Shown here in pieces: positions 1 through 5,477 of a DNA stretch of 7,164 nt. Each line of letters starts with the position of its first letter. Position 1 is the first letter of the stretch. Source of the stretch: Oscillospiraceae bacterium (lineage in GTDB: Bacteria; Bacillota; Clostridia; Oscillospirales; CAG-272); the NCBI GenBank assembly GCA_015065045.1, contig SVRB01000068.1, forward strand, positions 1-7,164, read 5' to 3'. Under the pieces are notes generated by a model. The model was not told where the DNA came from and searched no databases. It was given only the letters and a program-made list of their open reading frames with translations. Position numbers and translations under genes: made by a program.

Positions 1-40
1 CATTAGTTAAACACTAATGAGGGCAGATTTTTATTTTATT
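1..40 (+). terminator. Intrinsic terminator of an upstream gene, cut by the window edge
   Basis: The first 19 bases form a perfect 7-bp inverted repeat, CATTAGT and ACTAATG around a 5-nt loop. AGGGCAG follows at 20-26, then a T-rich run at 27-40. This is the inner stem, the outer right arm and the U-tract of a Rho-independent terminator whose outer left arm lies before the window. It would end a plus-strand gene to the left. The missing arm is inference. Confidence 0.5.
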
Positions 41-406
41 AGGCAAAAAATAAAAACACAACAGAGCATTATCTTTATGTAAAGGCATATCATACGATTG
101 ATATTTCACAAGATAATCGGTCTGTCGTGCTGCTGTGAGTTTACCGTCATATATTATAACTAAAAGTTCATGATTTGTAAATATATAAAATTACCGATTT
201 TTTGATAAAATATTTGTTACATTTAGCATTTTGGTAGAAAATGTTGCCAAAAAAAGATTTTTTTACAGACAGACTAAGGAATTTTTTGGTTATTACGCCA
301 AAATATGTACCAATCCACCCCTAAAAAGCATATTATACAACGAGACGGTTTATTCGTTTCATATAAAATTTGTACGAACACAACAAAAACTAAGGAGAGA
401 AAATAT
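41..406 (+). other. AT-rich non-coding leader region upstream of cotJ
   Basis: About 365 bases with no convincing gene. The ATG at 305, in frame with cotJA, has no Shine-Dalgarno and its extra 34 residues look unlike a coat protein. Visible contents are two short inverted repeats of the TTTTGG...CCAAAA type at 229-252 and 284-303, and a possible sporulation-sigma -10 element at 329-337. No consensus SigA promoter was found, which agrees with control by a mother-cell sigma factor as known for cotJ in Bacillus. Confidence 0.5.
329..337 (+). promoter_or_regulatory. Candidate sporulation sigma (SigK/SigE-like) -10 element for cotJ
   Basis: CATATTATA matches the SigK -10 pattern CATAnnnTA and is close to the SigE -10 CATACAAT. 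A weak AC dinucleotide at 309-310 lies 18 nt upstream, where a SigK -35 could be. The predicted start of transcription would leave a leader of about 60 nt before cotJA. Such motifs are frequent in AT-rich DNA, and another match occurs at 148-156, so this is only a suggestion. Confidence 0.22.
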
Positions 407-685
407 ATGAACTACAACAGAGGCTGTTATCGTCAGCCCACTCCTTACCGAAACAGAGAATCCGGTGCGGATCAGCTAAGAGGTCAAGGACGCAGAACAG
501 ATAACGACCGTTACGACTCCTGCGAAACAAAAGAAATGAATTATAAGCTCGGAATGGTTTACTCACCATATCAGGAATGGCAGAATTTATACGACTGCGA
601 CAAGGGGTTTGACGCAGGAACTATTTTCATTGAGCTTGACAAACCATTTTTGGGTTATAAATGCAACAGGGGGAATTGTTTATAA
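407..685 (+). CDS. cotJA: Spore coat-associated protein CotJA
   Basis: A 92-residue protein, first gene of a cotJABC operon. The CotJA core is clear in the C-terminal half: LGMVYSPYQEWQNLYD followed by GFDAGTIFIELDKPF, the conserved 'GT-F-ELDKPF' block of the family. The first 40 residues are a polar, Arg- and Tyr-rich extension with no visible fold. The start at 407 is chosen because AAGGAGAG lies about 6 nt upstream; the in-frame ATG at 305 lacks a ribosome site. The stop overlaps the cotJB start (TAATG), so translation is coupled. In Bacillus the three CotJ proteins are needed together for assembly into the inner coat in the mother cell; the same role is inferred here. Confidence 0.9.
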   Translation: MNYNRGCYRQPTPYRNRESGADQLRGQGRRTDNDRYDSCETKEMNYKLGMVYSPYQEWQNLYDCDKGFDAGTIFIELDKPFLGYKCNRGNCL

Positions 686-933
686 TGAAAGATAGAGAAA
701 AAATGCTGAAAAAGGTTCAAATTGCTGATTTTGAGCTTATCGAGGCGAACCTTTACCTCGATGCATACCCCTACTGCCAAAAAGCGCTTGAATACTTTTA
801 TACAGCAAAGGATAGAGCAGATTATTTACGCAAAGAATACGAAGAAAAATTCGGTCCTTTGACCGCTAACGCAAATCAAGGCTGTGATTGGAAATGGATA
901 GATTCACCTTGGCCTTGGGAATGTGAGGGTTAA
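685..933 (+). CDS. cotJB: Spore coat protein CotJB
   Basis: An 82-residue protein of the CotJB family, close to the usual size. It shows the typical helical segment IADFELIEANLYLDAYP with Q-KALEYF, then YEEKFGPLTANAN, and ends in the aromatic WKWIDSPWPWE motif that marks the family. The start at 685 is chosen because AGGGGG at 668-673 is about 11 nt upstream and the ATG shares its A with the cotJA stop; the in-frame ATG at 661 would overlap cotJA further and has no ribosome site. The stop at 933 is 3 nt before cotJC. It is thought to act as a coat-assembly partner of CotJA and CotJC; no enzymatic activity is known. Confidence 0.9.
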   Translation: MKDREKMLKKVQIADFELIEANLYLDAYPYCQKALEYFYTAKDRADYLRKEYEEKFGPLTANANQGCDWKWIDSPWPWECEG

Positions 934-936
934 GAT

Positions 937-1638
937 ATGTGGATTTATGATAAAAAGCTTGAATATCCTGTAAAAATAAAAAATCCTAACGCTAAGCTTG
1001 CAAAAGCTATAATTACTCAGCTCGGCGGCCCCGACGGCGAGCTCGGCGCATCCTTGCGCTACTTGAATCAGCGTTACAGTATGCCTTATAACGAAGTTAT
1101 AGGCATTTTGACGGACATCGGCACGGAAGAACTTGCGCACATGGAAATTATTGCGGCATTGGTTCATCAGCTGACAAGAAACCTCAGCGTTGACGAAATT
1201 AAAAAAGCGGGTTTCGACGCCTACTTTGTTGACCACACAACAGGTGTATATCCTGTTTCTGCGGCAGGCGTTCCCTACACCGCGGCTTATTTTGCGGTAA
1301 AAGGCGACGTATTCGCAGATCTTAACGAAGACTTAGCGGCTGAACAAAAGGCAAGAGTTACCTATGATAATATTCTCCGCCTTTCAGACGATCCCGACGT
1401 ATGCGACGTAATCAAATTCCTCAGAGCAAGAGAAATTGTGCACTATCAGAGATTTGGTGATGCATTGCGTATATCTCAGGATAAAGCTTGCGATAAGAAA
1501 AACTTCTATATGTACAATCCTGCATTTGACAAAGCGGGTCTTGACTGCTGTAAGGATCACAAAAATAACGACTGCGGCAAGTCAATTCTTGACTGTTGCA
1601 GAGATAACAACAAAAACAACGGTTGCGGTTGCAGATAA
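937..1638 (+). CDS. cotJC: CotJC, manganese-catalase-like spore coat protein with Cys-rich tail
   Basis: A 233-residue protein whose first 180 residues are a Mn-catalase ferritin-like four-helix fold. The dimanganese ligand set is readable: E35 (GPDGELGA), E65 and H68 (TEELAHME), E136 (AAEQKAR) and H169 (AREIVHYQRFG). These match Mn-catalase spacing, so the site looks intact and peroxide dismutation is plausible. Bacillus CotJC is about 189 residues; this one adds a tail from about 184 with eight Cys. The tail contains two tandem 16-residue units at 202-217 and 218-233, each starting LDCC-K/R-D. The tail could crosslink the coat by disulfides or bind metal (inference). GAGGG at 925-929 supports the start. 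An intrinsic terminator follows. Confidence 0.93.
   Translation: MWIYDKKLEYPVKIKNPNAKLAKAIITQLGGPDGELGASLRYLNQRYSMPYNEVIGILTDIGTEELAHMEIIAALVHQLTRNLSVDEIKKAGFDAYFVDHTTGVYPVSAAGVPYTAAYFAVKGDVFADLNEDLAAEQKARVTYDNILRLSDDPDVCDVIKFLRAREIVHYQRFGDALRISQDKACDKKNFYMYNPAFDKAGLDCCKDHKNNDCGKSILDCCRDNNKNNGCGCR
1540..1635 (+). repeat. Tandem coding repeat: two Cys-rich 16-residue units in CotJC
   Basis: Units at 1540-1587 and 1588-1635 encode LDCCKDHKNNDCGKSI and LDCCRDNNKNNGCGCR. They share LDCC, a basic residue, Asp, a polar Asn/His/Lys stretch and a Cys-Gly. The DNA of the two units has diverged in third positions, so the duplication is not recent. Confidence 0.75.
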
Positions 1639-1645
1639 CCAACAC

Positions 1646-1677
1646 AAAAGGAGACTTTTTGAAAAAAGTCTCCTTTT
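1646..1677 (+). terminator. Intrinsic terminator after cotJC
   Basis: AAAAGGAGACTTTTT at 1646-1660 is perfectly complementary to AAAAAGTCTCCTTTT at 1663-1677, with only a GA between, so in practice the inner A/T pairs form the loop. It begins 8 nt after the cotJC stop and the 3' arm ends in TTTT. The near-perfect symmetry would let it act in both directions. Confidence 0.85.
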
Positions 1678-1746
1678 AAAATCCCCCAAAAACTTTATAA
1701 ACATATAATAAAGATCTCGCTTTTCTTTGCAAAATATTTTTATTTA

Positions 1747-1775
1747 TTGACATAATACAAAAGAAGGGATATAAT
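1747..1775 (+). promoter_or_regulatory. Consensus SigA promoter of the mrp gene
   Basis: TTGACA at 1747-1752 and TATAAT at 1770-1775 are separated by exactly 17 nt, a perfect vegetative promoter. Transcription should start near 1782, giving an mrp leader of nearly 80 nt. The promoter lies downstream of the cotJ terminator, so mrp is independent of the sporulation operon. Confidence 0.9.
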
Positions 1776-1800
1776 ATTCTATTAGAAAAGATAATAAAAA

Positions 1801-1859
1801 AAAGGAGTTTATGCTCTATATAAACTGTACTTTACAGCTAAAGTTGAGCGTATGTAAAA
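1801..1859 (+). promoter_or_regulatory. Structured mrp leader with a distant Shine-Dalgarno
   Basis: AAAGGAG at 1801-1807 is a strong ribosome site but sits 52 nt before the mrp ATG. Two adjacent perfect hairpins fill the gap: AGTTTAT (1806-1812) with ATAAACT (1820-1826), and ACTTTA (1829-1834) with TAAAGT (1839-1844) around a CAGC loop. The first hairpin would cover part of the Shine-Dalgarno and the ATG at 1811. No good Shine-Dalgarno lies directly before the mrp ATG at 1860. Control of mrp translation by this leader is inference. Confidence 0.45.
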
Positions 1860-1945
1860 ATGAGCGAAAATTGTACACACGATTGCTCTACTTGCAGCCA
1901 GAGCTGTTCTTCAAGAGATCCGAAATCCTTGCACGAACAACTTAA
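1811..1945 (+). CDS. Possible 44-codon upstream ORF overlapping mrp
   Basis: This small ORF has the only strong Shine-Dalgarno in the leader (AAAGGAG at 1801-1807), though spacing to its ATG is tight at 3 nt. It reads MLYINCTLQLKLSVCK and ends at a TAA 86 nt inside mrp, in another frame. I recognise no family and the peptide past residue 17 is only a shadow of mrp. If real it would be a leader peptide or translational regulator. The alternative is that it is fortuitous and the ribosome reaches the mrp ATG another way. Confidence 0.2.
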   Translation: MLYINCTLQLKLSVCKNERKLYTRLLYLQPELFFKRSEILARTT

Positions 1946-2675
1946 TCCCGCAAGCAGTGTAAAAAAAGTATACGGCATCGTCAGCGGAAAAGGCGGCGTC
2001 GGTAAATCACTTGTTACTTCATTATTGGCTTCTGCAATGAGCAAAAAGAATAACCACGTTGCTATTCTCGACGCCGACCTCACAGGACCTTCTATTCCTA
2101 AGGTGTTTGGAATTAACGAAAAAGCTTTTGCTGATGACAGAGGTCTTATCCCCGTAAAAAGCAAGGGCGGCGTTGACGTTATGTCTATAAACCTTTTATT
2201 GCAGAACGAAACTGACCCTGTTGTTTGGCGCGGTCCTGTAATTGCAGGTACTGTTAAGCAGTTTTGGTCAGACGTAATCTGGGAAGACGTAGACTTTATG
2301 TTTATCGATATGCCTCCCGGCACAGGTGACGTTCCTCTTACAGTATTCCAGTCCATTCCCGTTGACGGAATCATCATCGTTACATCTCCTCAGGAGCTTG
2401 TATCTATGATCGTTGAGAAGGCTGTTAAAATGGCTCACATGATGAACATTCCTATCTATGGTATCGTTGAGAATATGTCATATTTCGTATGCTCAGACTG
2501 CGGAAAGAAGCATTCAATTTACGGCGAAAGCCATATTGACGAAATCGCGCAAAGATTCGGTATTGAAAACATAGCAAAGCTTCCCATCAATCCCGAAATT
2601 GCAAGAAAGTGCGATGCTGGAGAAATTGAAACTCTTGACGTTAGTTTCTTTGACGAATTTACAAAGAATCTTTAA
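1860..2675 (+). CDS. Mrp/Nbp35-family P-loop ATPase, Fe-S cluster carrier
   Basis: A 271-residue cytosolic ATPase of the Mrp/Nbp35 (ParA/MinD-like) group, expected to carry and deliver Fe-S clusters to apo-proteins. In order: an N-terminal Cys cluster C5-x3-C9-x2-C12-x3-C16, the deviant Walker A GKGGVGKS at 43-50, the Mrp signature DADLTGPSIP at 71-80, FIDMPPGTGD at 128-137, and C211-x2-C214, the pair that binds the bridging cluster at the dimer interface. The N-terminal DUF59/MIP18 domain of E. coli Mrp is absent, as in many clostridial forms. The ATG at 1860 is fixed by an in-frame TGA at 1845 and the conserved MSENC start, yet it lacks a proper ribosome site. It has its own promoter and a terminator on each side, so it is monocistronic. 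Confidence 0.92.
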   Translation: MSENCTHDCSTCSQSCSSRDPKSLHEQLNPASSVKKVYGIVSGKGGVGKSLVTSLLASAMSKKNNHVAILDADLTGPSIPKVFGINEKAFADDRGLIPVKSKGGVDVMSINLLLQNETDPVVWRGPVIAGTVKQFWSDVIWEDVDFMFIDMPPGTGDVPLTVFQSIPVDGIIIVTSPQELVSMIVEKAVKMAHMMNIPIYGIVENMSYFVCSDCGKKHSIYGESHIDEIAQRFGIENIAKLPINPEIARKCDAGEIETLDVSFFDEFTKNL

Positions 2676-2678
2676 AAC

Positions 2679-2708
2679 AAAAAAGCCTCGTTTAAACGAG
2701 GCTTTTTT
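2679..2708. terminator. Bidirectional terminator between mrp and the phosphatase gene
   Basis: A perfect 30-bp palindrome: AAAAAAGCCTCG at 2679-2690, a TTTAAA centre and CGAGGCTTTTTT at 2697-2708. It starts 4 nt after the mrp stop and lies 13 nt beyond the minus-strand phosphatase stop. With A and T tracts on both sides it gives a GC stem plus U-tract on either strand and can end both converging units. Confidence 0.93.
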
Positions 2709-2721
2709 ATTTGCATTTATT

Positions 2722-3417
2722 TTATACACCAATAATTTGTTTGGCAGTATTCTTGAACACGTCTTTAGCGATTCGAGAATCAAGCTTATCAATCTTCTGA
2801 AACGCCTTGCCTATCTTACTTCTTCTGAACAACATATTGTGCATATCACTTCCACACACAACGTTACAGCCATAATCATACAGCTCGTTCAGAAGCTTCT
2901 TACCCTCTGACTTCAACAGCGTTCCCGCGTTTATTTGATAAACAACGTCAAAACCACCAAGCTCACCGAAAAGCTTATTAAAATAGGTATATCTCTCGAC
3001 GTGCGCAAGTATCGGTACTATCCCCTTCAAAGACAGAGAATACAACCATTCTGCATATTTTTCGTTATACTTCGTAAACGACATCTCAACAAGCATATAT
3101 CTTGTGTTTTCTATACACAGCTTATCAACGTTGTCGTAAACCGATATGTCATTATCAAGAAACACTTCGAATCCATAATGTAATTCAGGAACAGATGCTT
3201 GTTTTTGCGCTATTCCCTCTTTTAATTGCTCGATGGACTTGCTTCTTTTTTCTATCAAGCGAACAATATCTCTATCGCTATGAACTATCGCGTGAGGTGT
3301 ACAAATACATCTTTCTACACCTTGAGCGAAGCTATTCACAAGCATATCTATACTTTCAGAAACATCTTTGGCGCCGTCATCAAGCGCCGGCAGACAGTGT
3401 GAATGTACGTCAATCAT
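2722..3417 (-). CDS. PHP-type protein-tyrosine phosphatase (CpsB/CapC/YwqE family)
   Basis: A 231-residue cytosolic metal-dependent tyrosine phosphatase of the polymerase-and-histidinol-phosphatase fold. Metal-site motifs are complete: D3-V-H5-S-H7, D13-D14-G, T40-P-H42, E84 in GFE, E111, H139-V-E-R142, and G189-S-D191-M-H193. Length and motif order fit CpsB of streptococci and YwqE of Bacillus, which dephosphorylate the C-terminal tyrosines of the partner BY-kinase and so control capsule or exopolysaccharide synthesis. Its ATG overlaps the kinase stop as ATGA, a translational coupling; its own Shine-Dalgarno is weak. No polysaccharide genes follow, since mrp converges from the other side. 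The substrate is inferred to be the neighbouring kinase. Confidence 0.92.
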   Translation of the reverse strand: MIDVHSHCLPALDDGAKDVSESIDMLVNSFAQGVERCICTPHAIVHSDRDIVRLIEKRSKSIEQLKEGIAQKQASVPELHYGFEVFLDNDISVYDNVDKLCIENTRYMLVEMSFTKYNEKYAEWLYSLSLKGIVPILAHVERYTYFNKLFGELGGFDVVYQINAGTLLKSEGKKLLNELYDYGCNVVCGSDMHNMLFRRSKIGKAFQKIDKLDSRIAKDVFKNTAKQIIGV

Positions 3418-4163
3418 TTTCTATCCGAGCCTGATGAAGTATCATACGCTGAATAACCAGCATACTTATACTTGCCGTATTTATAGTTACTTCCGACTCC
3501 ATTGCCCTCTTTACTGTCGATCATAACAACACCCAAAATGTTTGCATCAACCTTCTTCAAGTTTTCAACAGCATCATCAAGCATTTCGTAAGTTGTATAA
3601 TTTCTTCTCATCAACAATACAACACCTGTGCTGTACTTTACAGCCAACGAAGCGTCTGTTACAACGTTTACGGGGGGAGTATCTATGAAAATATAGTCAT
3701 ACTTTGTCTTAAGGAACGCAAGCAATCTCTCAAACTCATAAGACTGAATCAATTCAGCAGGGTTAGGAGGAGTTTCTCCGGCTGTAATAACGTCCAAATT
3801 CTCTCTTACGCCAACCTTAATAGCTTTGCTGAGATCGGTAAATCCGCATAGCACGTTTGAAAGTCCGTCTCTTTTGTCAAGCTTAAGATATCTATGCACC
3901 TTAGGCTTTCTCAAGTCGCAGTCGATCAACAATACTCTTTCTTTTATCTGAGCAAATGTAATAGCCAAATTTATAACGTTAGTAGTTTTTCCATCGCCCG
4001 CTGCAGAACTTGTCATTACGATTACTTTTCCGTCCTTGCTTTTAGGCATAGAATACATAATATTTGTTCTTATCGTTTTATAAGATTCTGCTACTGCAAA
4101 AGCTGTTTCATTATTTATAATAGTTTCTACAGGTGCAGTCATTGTATTTTTTGTATTCTTCAA
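3414..4163 (-). CDS. Cytosolic bacterial tyrosine kinase (BY-kinase, CpsD/CapB/YwqD family)
   Basis: A 249-residue P-loop tyrosine kinase. Visible parts: the N-terminal oligomerisation motif E26-SY-K29-TI-R32-TNI, Walker A SAAGDGKTT with K59, Walker A' VLLIDCDLRKP at 77-87, Walker B YIFIDTPP at 157-164, and a C-terminal cluster of six tyrosines at 227, 229, 232, 234, 237 and 240, the autophosphorylation tail. The first Arg of the usual ExxRxxR is Lys. The start is TTG at 4163, supported by AAGGGTGG at 4173-4180 with 9 nt spacing; the ATG at 4142 is badly placed. Firmicute BY-kinases need a membrane activator (CapA/YwqC type), and none is adjacent. The promoter at 4234-4262 drives this two-gene operon. 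Confidence 0.92.
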   Translation of the reverse strand: MKNTKNTMTAPVETIINNETAFAVAESYKTIRTNIMYSMPKSKDGKVIVMTSSAAGDGKTTNVINLAITFAQIKERVLLIDCDLRKPKVHRYLKLDKRDGLSNVLCGFTDLSKAIKVGVRENLDVITAGETPPNPAELIQSYEFERLLAFLKTKYDYIFIDTPPVNVVTDASLAVKYSTGVVLLMRRNYTTYEMLDDAVENLKKVDANILGVVMIDSKEGNGVGSNYKYGKYKYAGYSAYDTSSGSDRK

Positions 4164-4172
4164 AGCGTATAA

Positions 4173-4180
4173 CCACCCTT
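4173..4180 (-). promoter_or_regulatory. Shine-Dalgarno that sets the TTG start of the BY-kinase
   Basis: On the minus strand this reads AAGGGTGG and ends 9 nt before the TTG at 4163. The next ATG in frame, at 4142, is 30 nt from it. Proper spacing therefore supports the TTG start, which would also limit kinase translation. Confidence 0.6.
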
Positions 4181-4233
4181 TCTGTCCATGTCATATCTAA
4201 ATCAGACACAATTTTTCACAAGTATACACAATA

Positions 4234-4262
4234 ATCATAACACTATATATAAAAAAAATCAA
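4234..4262 (-). promoter_or_regulatory. SigA-type promoter of the kinase-phosphatase operon
   Basis: On the minus strand, TTGATT at 4262-4257 and TATGAT at 4239-4234 are 17 nt apart, matching the consensus at 4/6 and 5/6. The transcript would start near 4227 with a leader of about 64 nt. A second possible pair further upstream (TTGACG and TATATA, 18-19 nt apart) is less well spaced. Confidence 0.6.
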
Positions 4263-4384
4263 GTATATACGTCAACTTTCTTCCATTTAGTCAATTTTTT
4301 TAACAAAAGCTCCCTCTTTTTTGTATTTATTTTGCATAAATTATTACAAAAAATAAACCCGAATAATAATTATTTCTTAACAAC

Positions 4385-4402
4385 TTATTGACATATCAAC
4401 AA
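4385..4402. promoter_or_regulatory. Palindrome over the -35 of the E2-like gene, candidate operator
   Basis: TTATTGA, CATA, TCAACAA: arms of seven bases with six pairing, centred on the end of the -35 box at 4388-4393. A repressor bound here would block the promoter. No regulator gene is next to it, and AT-rich palindromes of this size can occur by chance. Confidence 0.25.
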
Positions 4403-4416
4403 CTAAAGTGTAAAAT
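4388..4416 (+). promoter_or_regulatory. SigA promoter of the E2-like acyltransferase gene
   Basis: TTGACA at 4388-4393 and TAAAAT at 4411-4416 with a 17-nt spacer, matching the consensus at 6/6 and 5/6. Transcription should start near 4423, leaving a leader of about 38 nt. It diverges from the kinase promoter about 130 bases away. Confidence 0.85.
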
Positions 4417-4460
4417 GAATTAACCGAAAAACTGTTATAAATAATTCACAGGAGTTTTAT

Positions 4461-5339
4461 ATGAAAAAAAGAAAGCACCGCTTCGGCGACAGATCAGACG
4501 GTTATCTCCTCAAAACAATAAACCCGATCTCAAGACTTATGCCGTTTATTATGAGATATCGCAGCGACTCTTTGAATATGTTTTCTTCAAGCGTTGAAAT
4601 ATCTACCGCAGAACAGTACATAAAACAAAAACACGAAGAGGGCTATGAGCATTTCGGCTTGATGCACCTTATCGTTGCAGCATACGTCAGAACTGTTTCT
4701 CAGCGTCCTGCAATTAACCGATTCGTTTCAGGTCAGCAAATCTTTGCAAGAAAAAATATCGAAGTTTGTATTACGATAAAGAAAGAAATGACCCTTGAGT
4801 CACCCGATACGTGTCTCAAGATGGTGTTTGCTCCCGATGCTACTCCGTTAGACGTTTACAAGCAGTTTAATGACGCTGTAGTTGAGTATCGTAAACAGCA
4901 GGAAGAAAGCGATTTCGACAAGACAATAAGAATACTCAATTATATTCCGAGATTTTTCCTTAAGTTTGCAGTATTCATACTCCGCACACTCGATTATTTT
5001 GGCATACTTCCCAAATTTTTGTTAAAGGTAAGTCCCTTCCACGCATCAATGGTAATCACTTCTATGGGTTCTCTTGGAATTCCTCCGGTATTCCACCACA
5101 TTTACGACTTTGGTAACGTTCCTTTGTTCGTTGCATTCGGAAAAAGACGTAAGGTATACGAGCTCAACTCAAAGGGTACGGCTGAAGAAAAGCATTACAC
5201 CGACCTTTGCGTTGTAACCGATGAAAGAATCTGCGACGGCTTCTACTATGCTTCAGCTTTCAAAATGATGCAGAGACTTATGAGAAATCCTTATAAGATG
5301 GATACTCCCCCCGAAGAAATCGTTGACGACATCGACTGA
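4461..5339 (+). CDS. Free-standing 2-oxoacid dehydrogenase E2 catalytic-domain-like protein, His to Glu
   Basis: A 292-residue protein resembling the CAT-fold acyltransferase domain of 2-oxoacid dehydrogenase E2, without lipoyl or E1/E3-binding domains. Recognisable parts: GLMHLIVAAYVRTVSQRP-IN at 66-86, MVITSMGSLGIPPVFHHIY at 197-215, the strand PLFVAFGKRR at 221-230, and VVTDERICDGFYYASAF at 251-267, where E2 proteins have DHRVxDGA. Position 255 is Glu instead of the catalytic His of HxxxDG, so ordinary acyl transfer is doubtful. Residues 160-192 form a hydrophobic, basic insert (IPRFFLKFAVFILRTLDYF and on) that may touch membrane. Such proteins are usually auto-annotated as E2 subunits in Clostridia; their role is unknown to me. 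AGGAG at 4450-4454 supports the start. Own promoter and terminator. Confidence 0.75.
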   Translation: MKKRKHRFGDRSDGYLLKTINPISRLMPFIMRYRSDSLNMFSSSVEISTAEQYIKQKHEEGYEHFGLMHLIVAAYVRTVSQRPAINRFVSGQQIFARKNIEVCITIKKEMTLESPDTCLKMVFAPDATPLDVYKQFNDAVVEYRKQQEESDFDKTIRILNYIPRFFLKFAVFILRTLDYFGILPKFLLKVSPFHASMVITSMGSLGIPPVFHHIYDFGNVPLFVAFGKRRKVYELNSKGTAEEKHYTDLCVVTDERICDGFYYASAFKMMQRLMRNPYKMDTPPEEIVDDID

Positions 5340-5344
5340 TTTAT

Positions 5345-5378
5345 ACACGGCATATTGTTTATATGCCGTGTCTTTTTT
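5345..5378 (+). terminator. Intrinsic terminator after the E2-like gene
   Basis: ACACGGCATAT at 5345-5355 pairs perfectly with ATATGCCGTGT at 5361-5371 around a TGTTT loop, followed by CTTTTTT. It starts 5 nt after the stop codon. Confidence 0.95.
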
Positions 5379-5401
5379 GCTGTTTTATCTATTTAATATT
5401 C

Positions 5402-5430
5402 TTGACAATACACAAAATATAGTATATAAT
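5402..5430 (+). promoter_or_regulatory. Consensus SigA promoter of the cohesin/dockerin gene
   Basis: TTGACA at 5402-5407 and TATAAT at 5425-5430 with exactly 17 nt between, a perfect match. The start of transcription would fall near 5437, giving a leader of about 40 nt. It follows the preceding terminator directly, so the gene is transcribed alone and probably strongly. Confidence 0.92.
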
Positions 5431-5477
5431 GATAGTGTATATTGGTATTAATGTATATATTTTTCGAGGTGCTTGTT

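Noticed and set aside
305..406. Longer CotJA start at 305
   Set aside because: No Shine-Dalgarno before it, the added residues do not look like a coat protein, and AAGGAGAG fits the ATG at 407.
904..1236. Minus-strand ORF opposite cotJC
   Set aside because: Fully antisense to a well-recognised gene; no ribosome site and no recognisable protein.
1838..2377. 179-codon minus-strand ORF opposite mrp
   Set aside because: Antisense shadow of a conserved Mrp gene, low-complexity Ser/Thr/Pro-rich translation, no promoter or ribosome site seen.
5442..5477. TTG start giving 12 extra residues on the cohesin/dockerin protein
   Set aside because: It would place hydrophobic residues before the basic signal-peptide start, and GAGGTG is well spaced for the ATG at 5478.
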